Source: Didymodactylos carnosus (taxonomy: Eukaryota > Rotifera > Eurotatoria > Philodinida > Philodinidae). Taken from it: a stretch of DNA of 51,891 nt. Positions 26,883 through 40,100 of the stretch are shown one piece after another. A program made the position numbers and the translations under genes. The notes below the pieces were generated by a model, which was given only the letters and a program-made list of their open reading frames with translations, was not told where the DNA came from and searched no databases. The DNA lies in NCBI GenBank assembly GCA_905250885.1, contig CAJNOQ010000403.1:1-51891 (forward strand). Direction: 5' to 3'. Numbering within the stretch: the stretch's first letter is position 1; each line of letters opens with the position of its first letter.

Positions 26883-29800
26883 TTATGATATCGAACATAC
26901 ACTTGTTTCGTCAATATGTAATATTTTTAATAAGGCACGTAAGAAATAATTGATTGTTCCAAATCGTCCACTTGGTGCTGAATCATAAAAATGTACACAA
27001 ATGCCAGCCGAACTAACACATGGTGCACCATTTGCACAACATTTTGACGCATCGCCACCAAATGCACGTTGATCTTGTAAAAATATTTGATTCGCTGTTG
27101 AAACAATATCTTCAATAACAATTATATCGTCCCAATGAAATCTTGAATAAAGAAAAATATTACGTTCAACAAGATGAATGTAAAATATAAAATTTTTAGT
27201 ATACCGTGCATCACCCAATGCAATAGATGTAAATATGACACATGCTTCGACAATTAATTGTCGATATTCTGTAAATGGTACACGATTGAGTGCTTCTTCA
27301 ACACGTAATGCAAATTTCATTTCTTCACGTGTCATCTAGATAATAAGTTTGAGAGATACAGTTTGAAAAAGTATACGTGTAACTATAAGTTTTACCTCTT
27401 GAGTAAGACTATCATAAAGAATGTAGCCGGCTATTTTGATTCCATGACACTTTAAATAAATACAATTTTTACATATCTAAAGTATATGATAACTACGTAT
27501 ACTAACGTACCTTTTCTAACGTTTGCCAAACCTATAATAAAACGAACTTATATAGTTGATGGATGAAGGAAGTAAACAACAGACGTACTTGACCATAGAA
27601 TTTAACGGGAACACGATTTAATGCACCTGTGAAACAAATAATAGTTAGATTTGTTGTCAAAAAGAATCCTATAAAATACCATCAAGTCTTCGGCGACGGA
27701 TCCATTGACCATGTTTTCCCAAATCGTCATCGTCTTCATCTGGTGGATGATCAAGCCAATTGAGATTTACGCTTAACTTCTTTGTACTTGCTTCCTAAAT
27801 TAAGAAATTAATTAAATGTTTATGAGATAATGAAAAATATAGAATGTTTTTACTTTGATTTCATGTCGAATAATACGCATTTCACGTTCCTGTTTTGACA
27901 TATTATCAAGACCAACAGCTGGTTTAGTTGAATGTTCTAAAAAATTTTGCCATAGTAAGATAGATATTGGGCTTTTTTTTATTAAAAAGTAATCGAACAT
28001 ACCACTTATACCAAATTCTTTTCCACTAAGAATAATATGTAATAAACTTTTAATTTCATACGGACTTAAATTCAACAAATGATCGGTAGCATCTTCATCT
28101 AAGATAAAATTATTCCGTTAGTAAAACTGTGACCCAATAAACGAACTGGTCATTAGAGTTTACCAGTTGATTGAAGTGTCCGTTTTAATTCACCAAGCAT
28201 TACTTGTACAATTAAACCCACACGTATTCGTATCATTCCTGCGAACAACTGTGGCTCAGTCGATATAAATAACATTAAAAATACTAAAATTTCCTAAATA
28301 CATAGATGAACAATTTTTATAATTTTCTATATGAATTTTATAGATGAACTGTCTTCACCTGTGTAAGCATGACCGATGTTGGATCATTTCCAGAAGCTGC
28401 TACAATTATATTGTATAACTGGTCAAGTGGCATTGGACTAGTCAAAACGTGTTCTCGTGGGGCTGGTGGAAGGCCAATAGTTAATTGCTTTTGTTGTGCA
28501 AGAATAGCAATTAAACTCTGTGCAATATTCTCATTTCTCATTCTTAACATTCCCGCACAATGTCGAACACACCACCATTCTTTTTGTTTACACGCTCTAT
28601 CATATAGTTCTTCTATTAGAACACGGCATGTGACATGATGACCGTTGTGTTCAAATTCAAAATCGATACCTCTGAAAGTTGAAAAAAGTGTAAATAAATA
28701 GATATTCAATTAATTCATTTATCTTTTGTTGTCTCCTACTTGTTCATATATAAACAATGTAATATATCAGCTTGATCTTGTATTGAATCTGTATGTTGAA
28801 GTAAAGCGATTATATCTTGAACTTGTTTATCACGTATGAGACTATTATCACCACGTCTATTGTAGGATACTGTTGAATGATCGTCGGCTACAATAGAATA
28901 GATTTATAATATCAAATAAAGGAATATATCATGTTGTATCATACTTCTTATATGATTTAATACACTAGCATCTACTTCATCTTGATCATCTAAACTCTGA
29001 CCAAGTAGATTATCTAAAATAATTAAATACAAACAATGATGAATACTATTCATTATCATAAACATACGTGAATTATCCGTATAATGAATGGATCTCGATC
29101 GTTTAACAGCTCCACGTATTTCGGCTAACTTTTTAATACGATAACGCTTTGGATAACGATAATCAACATTTTGATGAAGTAATAAATTAGGTGCATGCCT
29201 ATTATAATCAGCTGTTGATTCAAGTAAATCGAGAAATTTTTCTTGAGGATCTAAATACAACATAGATTAAAATATGGAGCAAATAATTAATCTTAAATCA
29301 ACAAAAATAACATGTTATCCATACCTTCACTATCATCTTCTCGAAAAACAAAATCCAAACTTGTTATACAAGATGTATTTATAAAATCTTCCAATTTGCC
29401 CAGTTGTACTCTAGAATATGCAAATAATATCGATAATGTGAAAAGAAACAAACAATTTTAATGATGATTGTTTTTGTACCTCACACCATGAATGTAACCG
29501 GTTTTAAGTTTTTTTAATGTTTGAATTAAATTTTGTGGCGTTTGTTCAACATCGAACAATGATGCTCTTAGTACTGTAGCAACAACTGGTCGTCCAGTGA
29601 TATTATTCCAATGTTTATTAATAAATGCCAGATATGTACGAAAATGATCTAATATGTAATCAAGATCGGATGCTAAGTAAAATGCACGCTGATCCATAAA
29701 CTAAATGAAGAAAAAAAGAATAAGATTACGTAAACTACACAAAAAGTCAAATATTAATTTAATTACTGATGGTGTAAATGCAAATGTTCTTCCGTTAAGT

Positions 29801-32338
29801 GTATAAAGTTTCGATGTACTCAATGGACCCATTTCAAGCGATGGACGACCCGTCAAACCAAGACGTTCGTTTTTACCTAAGTAGAATATAAACAATTATT
29901 TCAAGAAAATAATCGTTACTAAGTCCATAAAAATAGATGCTTGCATAATAGATGTAAAATAGATACTTTTTTTCTTTTATCTATATGTGATATTATCATT
30001 TTTTGTAGGAAAACATAAAACGAGGAAATAAGATGAATTATATTACCGAGATGCGAATAAATATTTTGTAATGTTTGTACGGATCGAACTTGAATAAGTT
30101 CAAGATCTTTCAATTGTTGAATGTGTATACCGACAGATGCTAATTTTGATTGTATAATATCACTATCAGTTAATACACAAACTAAAGGAGAGAAACACAG
30201 TGACTATAAAGAACTAAAAATATTGTCAATAAATATTTCTAACCTTGAACGAAACCTTCTGGTTTCGGTTCAGTAATAAGACGGCGATTCAATGGATCAA
30301 GTTCACCGGGAGCTAGAAAGCCCTACAAAAATCAATAATTTAGTTATGTAATTTATTACTTAAAGCCATTTTCTTACATCTCTAACTAACATTGCTAAAA
30401 TGTAGAGTGATTGTCCCCACATTTGCGGCATTCTTCCCATGGGTATACGTTTTTTACTATGAGGATCACGTTTTTCCTCTTCAACCTTAAAATAAAAAGG
30501 TAAAATTTATCGAATAAAAAGTCTTCTCATAAAAAGATAGTCTAACTTTGGATGCAGGCACGGCATATAACTCGGGAAGTATCGGAATATCATCAGAATC
30601 ACGTATAACACATTCTTCTAATAGACCATGGTATAGTTCAACCTAATAGGTAGAAAAGAAAATTATTATCATTTTTAGCCGTTATACAAGAATGTTCTAC
30701 TTGATTTTCATTTTCATGAAATAAACCATCAAGAATCAAATAACAAAAAAACATTGGCCATTCACATTCAATTTTTTCAAAACACTTTAATTCATGGGGT
30801 TCATAATGTAAACGTGACACGTCCTAATAGGAAAAATATTACTTTCATCGTAATGTGCTAGATGTATTTTTCATATATCTGTTACTTCTATTGGCGTTTT
30901 ATGGCCATCACGTAAAAATCTTGATAAACCATATCTTCCTTGTAATTTACTAATGATACTTTGTTTAGTTTCGGTAACTAATTCCAGATCTTCAACTGCG
31001 AATGCCGGATAACTAATAATACTTAATAAGGATGCATCACTTTCCTACAACTCAAAAGATACGACAAATATTTTATATAATTTCGAAAAATGTTATTAAA
31101 AATCAAAAGAAACCTTTGAAAATGATTCTCTTGGAAGCATAGATTTTAACACTAAATGACACCAATAGATATAATCGGCTGATACATGAATAACGGATCG
31201 TGGACCACCATTTGAACCAAATAAATCAAGTTCATTAAGTGCTTCTAAGGCTGCCTAAAAGTTCTCAAATATTAAGGATAAAAGTAATTAAAAAACAAAT
31301 GTTTTCAGTTTACTTTTGCCATTCCGACTGAACTTGAATTTAATTCAGGATAACCATGATTTGTTTTATCACCACGTTCCCATACACCATAATCCTTTCA
31401 AATATTCAATCAACTCAATAATATTAGATCAAATATGTATTCAATGTTAACATACTGGAATCATGTAGGATTGTTCAACATAAAAGATAAGATTTTGCAA
31501 AAAATCAACTTCATCTAATGTAAACACAATTTGTAAACCTAAAACAGACTATTTAAAATAATTGTTTAATGTTTATATTTATGATTCTTACCAGAAGATG
31601 TCATTTCTCCTAACATTAATAGATATAACGATGTTGAATCAAGTTGTAAATGTCCCCATTCATGATCACCGACAACCGTATTGCCTGACATATAAGTAAC
31701 AAAAATAAAAATCACAACAAAGGTTAATAATTCTAATTTACCTGTGACAGATGAGTATTTAGCGTGTAAACAATCATCTTTGTTGAGTGTTAATTTAAAT
31801 TTTTCTACTTTCGATACTTGTTTCATCATACATGATAACAGTCCACGCATTGTTTTCACCACACTCTTAAACAAAACAAAAAAATATATGAATTGTTATC
31901 CAGAAAAAGAAGCAAAGATGAATAGATTACTTGTTCAAGTTCATAACATCTCGTCCAGTTTTCCATTTGATCAAGATGTTTTTTATATGATAACGATAAT
32001 CCCCAGACAGCCATAATCGCATAGACATTATCACGAACCCATGCATGATCTGTATCTTTCCCAGCTGAAAACAATCCAGTAACAGGATTCTATTAATTAT
32101 AGAAAGAAAACAATAACAAACATTGTGAATAAATCATTGTAATCCCATACTTGGTTACATAATATCGTTTTCATTAACGTATTATAATAAAAATCCAACG
32201 GTAAACCAGTTCCACCACCCCGATTTGATCCCCCCCTCCCTGTTGGCACTAAAAGCATGTAGAAAAGGAAGAATGTAATACAAGAGAGATAAATTTCCAT
32301 TATTTACTTGAATTTTTTCGTGAAAGCTTTCCAGACAT
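26883..32338 (-). CDS. PHKA: Phosphorylase b kinase regulatory subunit alpha
   Basis: Twenty-nine exons on the minus strand, from ATG at 32338 to TAA at 26883, give 1206 aa, close to the roughly 1220-1235 aa of animal alpha subunits. In the hexadecameric kinase that activates glycogen phosphorylase, alpha is regulatory and partners beta, gamma and calmodulin. The N-terminal glucoamylase-like half shows [44 protein letters not shown] and LQGRYG. The middle shows [14 protein letters not shown]. The C-terminal half shows [31 protein letters not shown] and [12 protein letters not shown]. It ends in CSIS, a CaaX box; farnesylation is known for mammalian alpha. Alpha rather than beta is indicated by this box and the RRRRLDG block. 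The Ser-rich regulatory loop before it is shortened, keeping one KKLS. A 21-nt exon (27531-27511, VWQTLEK) and a 63-nt in-frame intron (27204-27142) are notable. Introns are mostly 50-80 nt. Confidence 0.95.
27142..27204 (-). other. 63-nt stopless intron in PHKA (multiple of three)
   Basis: Bounded by gtatac and ttcaag. It has no in-frame stop, so an unspliced transcript would add 21 residues (starting TKNFIFYIH or similar) between ALGDAR and FHWDDII. Alignment with animal alpha subunits favours removal, because the flanks then join without a gap. Confidence 0.7.
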
Positions 32339-34010
32339 CGTTAGTTAAAATGCCAATAATAAAAATAAAATATAATTTATTGAGATTTTTTTCACATAAA
32401 GATATATTATCATACGGACATTTTCACGGTATTATCCGTCCCATATCCATATGCAAATTAATAAACATCTAGAATAAAACCGTTTGATATGTTCTTTGTT
32501 TTGTCACTGTATTAAAGAAGAAAGATAGTGAGGCAACCTAATTTTGCTTTTTTTATCAAACAAAAACATTTCTGTTTCATGGAGTGAAAAGTATCAAAAA
32601 GTGGTGTTAGTTCCCTCCCCACCAAATGTTTTGGCATCACAATAACTCTGACAGTTCCGAAAAGTTTTGGGAAAACATAGATCCTCCGGAAATATCTTAA
32701 TGCCGCAACTATGATGAACTATCAAAAACATTCTCATAGAAGCATTCTTCTATCAACGGTTTCTAAGAGATTACTATCTTAGAAATAGTCATCTGCCTGT
32801 AACAGGGAGAGAGAAACAAAAAATTGCCCAAATTCCGAAGTTTTTGAGTAAAAACTTTTATTATTTATTTCTTCAGAATTATAAGGCGGACTCAGTTCCA
32901 CAAAATAACCAGTCAGGTCTCAAGCAATAGGGAAGATTTGAGTTCGAAACAAAATATCATGAGTTTAACTTCTTGGAGAACTAAACAGTTTGTTCTTTAC
33001 TTACGATGATACTTAAAAGTTATTTATTGTAGTCTTAATAATGTTTAGTTGAACATTATAAATCGAATCGATTTGAACTGTATTAAATCAGAACCAGCTT
33101 GGTGTATGAACCTTCTGAAAACTGTGATCAAACACGAACTATTCCTATCGATTTCACTTTTCGTAAATAAATCATTATAATACTGTCATTACCTCTGTTA
33201 AGTGCATCGTGACCAAGTATCAGTGTGTGGGTTAATTCAACATAGATCAAGATGACCTGTAATGATACTATACAAACATATTCGTGTTAGAACCAGAATT
33301 TTTTTCATTATTATTCATTTGTATTTGTTCAAATAAATTAGTTTTAAAAAGGAAAATTTTTGAACAAAATGTAAATAGATGTCGTAAAATAATTAAATAA
33401 ATTTATATCAGTTTATTATAATAAATAACGAAAATTTTGATTCTCATTAATCAATGTTTCATTTATGAGTTCAAAAATAATCTACAACGGAAAGCTTTAT
33501 TATCGCATCGGTACCTGAATCTCCAGCATGTGACAACTGCCGACAGTAATTGACTAAAAACCAGTCCAATACAAGATAAAAGATGTCGCTATAGAGAAAC
33601 TTTTCGTTCCTGTTATGGTTTGATATAACAGAGATGAAGTTTTAAGGAGAGTTTTGATTAAACACTAAAGTTGTCTGATGTATTCTATAAAAGAACGACT
33701 TTAAACACTACTGATAGCGTATGTTATTATAATAACTTTCTAACCGCGATGAAAAATGTTCTTTTTTTGTAGCTAAAGTACATATACTCAAAATACTGTC
33801 ATATTGATTAATTTTTGAGTTACAATGCTGTTAATAATGACAACGGCTATTCAATAGACAGATGGCTAAGTGAAAATTTTAGGATAAATGATCGTGCGCA
33901 TCAGATATATCATGAATATAAAAATATAAACATAAAATGAGATTAAGAAATAATAGGTTTGAAAACAAGTTAAATTCATCGTATTTAAAATATTTTTCTC
34001 CTCCTCTAAC

Positions 34011-34383
34011 CAGGCATGGGTGAGCCCAAGACCGGACTGAAAGATTTTTTGGCGGACTCGGACTCAGACTTGAGTTTTTGTATTTCGAGTCCGATCTATT
34101 CAACTTTTAACACAACTGAACAGAGAAAAATGAAAAGCGAAAAAACAACACCTTCTGTTTCACAAGAAATTGAAAATTTTGTTCGGGCGACGGACATGTG
34201 AGGTAACTTCATTTTCGAAAAATCAAATATCTATCCAGGGCTCAGTAAATTAAAAAAGAGAAATAAATCACTATCATCAAAAAAGAATCTAGAAAATTAC
34301 CGGACTCAAAATGGACTCAGACTCGGCTTGAATTTTTAAGAACTGGGACTCGGTTCGGAACCCCTCGGACTCACTCATGCCTG
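34011..34383. mobile_element. hAT-type MITE with 8-bp target duplication
   Basis: A 373-bp element with terminal inverted repeats: caggcatgggtgagccc at the left and, read on the other strand, caggcatgagtgagtcc at the right. It is flanked on both sides by the identical octamer cctctaac (34003-34010 and 34384-34391). CAG-starting ends and an 8-bp duplication are the signature of the hAT superfamily. The interior has ggactcgg-like repeats and no transposase, so it moves in trans. The identical duplication suggests a fairly recent insertion. Confidence 0.92.
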
Positions 34384-34740
34384 CCTCTAACAGGCACCCT
34401 CAGCTGAAAAGGTTTCTCATTAGAACCATCATACAATTTTTATTAGAATAAAATATTTTACTAAAAATGTTGATTTCAATAAAGGAAAGTGTCTCTTTGT
34501 GTGCGGAGAAATCGACGATCAATGAGATGTATTAATGCAGTTGTTTTGAAATAAGTATTCAACTAAAAATTTCAAGTAAGGATTAGTTTCAAGCTAGAAA
34601 AATATAAATCTGGAGCTTTTATCTATATTTTAATCTGTGTTGTAGAAGACTGAACCTGAATATTAGACTCTAGGGTCAGATTCGGATCAATTTTCGTCGC
34701 TAATCAACATATCATTCTCAGACCAATTGATATCTCGACT

Positions 34741-35125
34741 AGGTATGCATCGATTATAGCCGATTGAAATTGTGCACTTTTTTTGAAAAAAGTTTTTCTG
34801 ATCGAAAATGGATTCGCTAAAATTTTTCAAACAACTGGATTTTGTAGAGCCAACATTTTTCTAGAAGATGAGCTATGGGAATGTCCTTCCTCTTGATTCA
34901 GTACTTATAAAAATAAGATTTCTGAAAAGATCGGTTATAACCGATTTAGGGCTCTTCGTCGAAAAGCAATTGCGGCAGAAATATAACATTCTGCTCATCT
35001 TGTAGAAAAATATTTGTTCTACAAAATTCAGTCGTTAGAAAAAATTTAATATGCGTAATTTTCATGCAATCGATTACAGAAAAAATGTGAAATTTATCGG
35101 TTGTAACGGGTGCATGGCTAATTTC
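34741..35125. mobile_element. Foldback/MITE of about 385 bp
   Basis: The left arm (about 34744-34885) and the complement of the right arm (about 34965-35117) share tgcat/tgcacc ends, a cgattatagccgat versus cgttacaaccgat block and a longer block, ttttgtagarc...atttttcta(g/c)aagatgagc. The spacer is short. No target duplication was resolved and there is no coding capacity. Confidence 0.65.
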
Positions 35126-35846
35126 GACTATTTAGTTGAAGGTTCCCATCTCTGAGACAGTGATCAGTCGAATATTAGTAACTTTGACTAATGTTTCTTC
35201 TGCATACTTCCAACCGTACGTGTTCAACTAGTCGGTTTTGAGATTAAAAATAAAAATGAATTCCGATTGACACTAATTGACTTTAACTTGAAAAGGATTT
35301 TTTCTACTCAATATTTTATTATTATGCGACCAATCGCAAATATAACAATTAGAGCAGGAACAAATAAAAACAACTAGATTTTACTTTTGGCTGTAAAGGT
35401 TGAATATGAATAGAGCCAAGGATCAGGTCGAGTTGCAGGTTCTCACAGACGAACAACATCAAATGAAGCAACATTTATTAAATCAATATTCCTTCCAGAT
35501 ATCATGGCATTAGCTTTAACAGGAACATTAGAAATAACATACCTCATAGTAAAACCTACTAAGATTTCCATGTAAGGTAGGACCAAGCTAGATTATTCTC
35601 GATTTCTTAAGTGCTGCTCCTACATATCATTCCGAAAATCTATCTGTAAAGGAAAAAACTCATAAAAAAAAAGTGGAAATCCGGAACGGAAACATAGAAC
35701 AACACATTTAATCACGGGTTAGTTGATCGTATTCTCATTTTCGAGGGTTAACATTTCCACTAGTTCATTTTGACAAGAACATCGTCTCTATTGTTTCTTC
35801 AACCCTTCCACATGACACGATTGTTCGTTTAAAGATTATTTTTCAA

Positions 35847-35882
<36 letters not shown>
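35847..35882. repeat. CT microsatellite
   Basis: About 17 CT units with one ttt interruption, intergenic. Confidence 0.95.
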
Positions 35883-35885
<3 letters not shown>

Positions 35886-37103
35886 TTCTGTCTTTCTATC
35901 TATAACAAATACAGGAGACATACTCACAATAATGCAAAGTGTCACAGAAGTAACTCAACTCAGTTTTTCAAATTTTATGGAGTCTTTTGCTTCAAGGTCG
36001 AGTTCGCGTTTGCGTGATAGAAAAATGTGACTCGAATGCAAGTTATGATTCAGACTCAACGTGGCTGCTATAGATGCATATAAACTGTGATATTACATGT
36101 TGAAAATAGGAAAACTAAATAAACAAATATAGCCAATATAAAATGACATTGAATAAAAATCAGATTAGTTTTGTTTCGCTTATCTGTATGTGCTGCTAAC
36201 GAAATACGAACAAAATGATTTATGAGATATTTTTATTTTAATGGTGTTTTGTTATAAGTGCAACTGAGAATATTTTTATATATTGTACTTTCATTGGAAT
36301 GTTGAACGGTGATTGATCATGTACTATCTCGAGACAAATAAAAGTCAGCCGATGTTTTACGACCTTTTTTACAAATTATATTAGAGGTTTGTTAATATTA
36401 ATTATTGAACAAAGTTTAGAAAATATTTTCAAACTTATCATGAGGAATATTACTAAGAATATTATTATTATTCATTTCAATACGAAAATACAAAAAATAT
36501 TTGTTCTATGAGATAAGTTTTATTTCATTTCTCTTTTCTATCTGACTATTTTATTTTACATTAGATGTACAAATCTAGCAAAAAAAAGATGAGAGACAAA
36601 GGCAAAATGAACACTGTGTTCAACATATACATATAAGGAATATCTGTAAAGAGAGATGAGACAGACAAAGGGTGAAGAAAAAAACCACCAGTATCAACTA
36701 TTAAACAGGGAAAAATAAAATTTTAGAAGAATTGATAGCTGAATCTCTGTCGGCATATGTTGAATGGACGGTGCAAATAGCACATTTCTCATTCATTCTA
36801 AACCATATTTACAAATTCACTTTGAAATAAAGAACAAAATAATAAAAATAGCAAAAAACACTTCTGCTTTAACTACAACAACATTAAGTTGAACAGGCAA
36901 CAGATAGCACCTCACTACACTTACCATTCGTGGACACGAAATATAACAAAAACCAAGGAGAATGTATGGCTCACCAGAGAACAAGATGAAAGGAAAGCAT
37001 AAAATGAAGAAGTTTGGAATGATAAATATTACAAAAAGAAGATAGATTATTAATTTCATAAATAGTAAAAAGAAAAAAGATCGATAATAGTCTCATAGCT
37101 TTA

Positions 37104-40100
37104 TCATATTTGTACCGCATTACTATTTGGTTTCTTTACTGTATAGGTATTTATTGGCAGCAATTGTTGCTTATGATTGTTGACTGGAGTACTATTCAAT
37201 AGTGGCTGCTGTTTTGGTTGTTGAGAATCTACAGCTGGAATCGGTTGAAGTATTCCACGTGGTCGATCATCATCATCACTATCATCCGCGTCTTCGCCTA
37301 TTTCTGTTTCGTCATCTGTACTTTCATTGTCTTCCCAATGTGGCTAGTAACAAAGAAAATTCATAACTAATTGCCGAAAAAAAGAAGACGTTCTTTTAAA
37401 TCAATAAAAGTAAAAGTACTCTTTCATTATATAAATTCATCTATTACTTTCTATCATATAACGTTCACTCTGGCATGAATAAATAGTGTTATAATGGGAT
37501 CCCGAAAGTTGTGCACCGAACAATGCGCACGCAATAACAAAGTCTTAAATTTAAAAAGACTTTAAACTATTAAAGCATCAGAAAGACAAAATAATTATTA
37601 CAGTTAATTAATTCATCGGATAAGATGACTATTCATCTGTTTATAACTTAGTGCCTTTGATGATTGATGATCTGATATATATGATCTTTTAAATACGATC
37701 GCATGCCAAACTCAAGTTCACAATTGTACTTGAGAAAATCGTTTAAAGATGATCAAAGCACTGTTGCTTGCATCAAACTCTTGAGTCTGAGAATATTGTT
37801 TTGTATAGTCTTCACAATATTTTCATTTCACTTATGAACACTAGTAGAATTACATGTATATAAATGATAATGGCAATTAAAAGTCTTAGGATTTTGTAAA
37901 TATAAATATAAAATAAGAATTTGTTATTGCGTGCGCAACCTACCCGTGCGGAAGATTCGCTGTGTGTAAGTTTCTCGTGCGCATCGTTCGGTGCGCAACT
38001 TTCGTCATGCGCATCTTTCGTAGACCCGTTATAATACCTGCAAAATAATTTCATCAATTGATTCACAATCATCTTCAATATTGTTATCACTGGATTTTTT
38101 TCGTTTTGTTTTCGCTGACGAGTGATAAGTTTTTTGTCTTTTAGCTGTTGATGTAGAAGACAAACTATTCGGCGTTGTTGCTGATGATATTATTGTGGTT
38201 GCATTTGCTGATGTTGGCAATGCCGTAATCATTTCTTGTTGTAAACGTATTGTTCGTTCAAATTGATTTACTTCTGTTTGTAATTCATCTTTCATTTCAT
38301 TCGCTTCTTCGGCTTCAAAACCCTAAATAATAAAAAATAATTTGATGTGTAGAATAGTTAAATGTGAGATTTCTAAATTTTTTAGTCGGGTATCATGTGC
38401 ATTCTGCGCTTAAAATATCCAAAGATAGTAAATTGAGGTATAGATTTGAAAATCATTCTCTACTTTTTCAATAGTTTGTTCAATCATTTTCGTTAATAAA
38501 TAACGTAATTCATCTGTATCCGTAACACAGTCGACAATCAATTGTGGATCTGGTCCTTGTAATTCGGTTGTATCTTCTTCATCATAAGCCATTAAACATT
38601 GTTGACAGGAAGCAATTTGAGAATTTAAATATGTAATATTACTTTCTAATTTTGTTATCTTTTCTCGTAGTTTACACGCTTGATCATCAGACTAAATGAT
38701 AGCAACACATGTTATTAATTACAAGAAGATAAATTAAACATGATGATCAATACCTTTTGATCATTGTTCGTCACAATTGCTGAACTCAAACGTTGCAGAT
38801 AACGTTCACGTTTTCTACTTATACGCTCACGATTTTCAATTAGCGATTTCATATCGCGATTAACACCTGCAATCAGTTTTCGACGACGTATAGCGTTAGC
38901 AATCTAAGAGAAGAATTAAAGCGTTGACAATATCACACACACACACACACACACACTCTTACTCCTTGATGAATCGATGAAAAATGGGCAGCCATTTCAT
39001 TTGTTGTTTTTCTCATTCGAGCTGTACGCATCTGACGACGAAGTAAATGAACCTAAATAGGAAAGAATTTTTACTGTTATCTGTTAACATTTTTTTTCTA
39101 ATAAACAACTAACTTCTTCTTGTTTTCTTTTCAATATTATTTCTTTTTGTTTATGTGCTGCACGTAATGTTCGAATTTCATTTTCTTTTTGTACTTGAGT
39201 CTAAAATTTAATATCAAAACATAAGATATTGATGAAGAATACGTGCTATTCTACATACTCGTTTTAATGTAGCTATTTCTCGTGCACGAGCTTGTTCTGC
39301 TTGTCGATGACGATTAAATTCTTGACGAAGTTCACGTGTTAATTGTACCTAAGTAACAATATTAGATAATAAATAGAAAAATTATAGATTTTATTTCAAC
39401 TTACTTTCATTTTTCTTAAATCTTTCATTTCATTATTATGTTTTGCTAATTCACGTTTATAATAATCACCATCTTTAATACAAACAGCGTATTGAGCACG
39501 GAGCGCTGATAATTCATTATTTTCAATTTCAAGCCGACGTATTTTATCTTCATAATCACGACGTGCCAATTTTAATTCTTCAAGATTTTGTGTATCACGA
39601 CTACATGATGCTATAATAAAACGAATTGATAGATCATTCTTTACGCTAAGATTTACAGTTGTAGTTCTCGTTATACTCACTGAATTTTGTTACAGCCGAC
39701 TGTTTATCTTCTTCAGCATGTGAAATACGTTCTTGTAGCAATTTAATTTTCTCTTCATAACGTAGACGAACAACATCACTACGTTTTCGTGCATTTTCTA
39801 ACGCTTCTAGACAACGCTGTTTTTGATTGATTTCCGTTGTTATAAGAACTAATTTTTCTTCTTGTGCATCTAAACAAAGAAAAAAAATTGTCTTATAAAA
39901 GAAAACAAGCATATTATTGCTTTTTTACTTTGTTCCTGTTGATCTGATATTTGAACATTTTCATTTTCATTTTCATTCTCTTGATCGTTTTGTTCATCTT
40001 CATCATCACTTCCTGGTGTTGGTTCATGTTCTTCAATTGGCATAAGTTCCAACTGTGGTTCAGATGAATTTGTATACAATGGATATCTTATTGGTTGAAC

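Larger units (their letters stand above)
32339..37103. other. 4.8-kb intergenic region upstream of PHKA
   Basis: No exon supported on either strand. It should contain the PHKA promoter next to 32338 and the kinesin 3' UTR below 37104. It holds a hAT-type MITE (34011-34383), a foldback element (about 34741-35125) and a CT microsatellite. WD40 sequence that could extend the kinesin was looked for here and not seen. Confidence 0.6.

Noticed and set aside
36817..37059. Further kinesin tail exon downstream of the stop
   Set aside because: The frame is hydrophobic T-rich translation without WD-repeat features, and the stop at 37104 closes a good exon.
37812..38090. 92-codon minus-strand open frame with [18 protein letters not shown] repeats
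   Set aside because: It is exon read-through into the foldback element; the peptide repeats arise from the gcgca motif modules, and the frame is removed by splicing at 38037.
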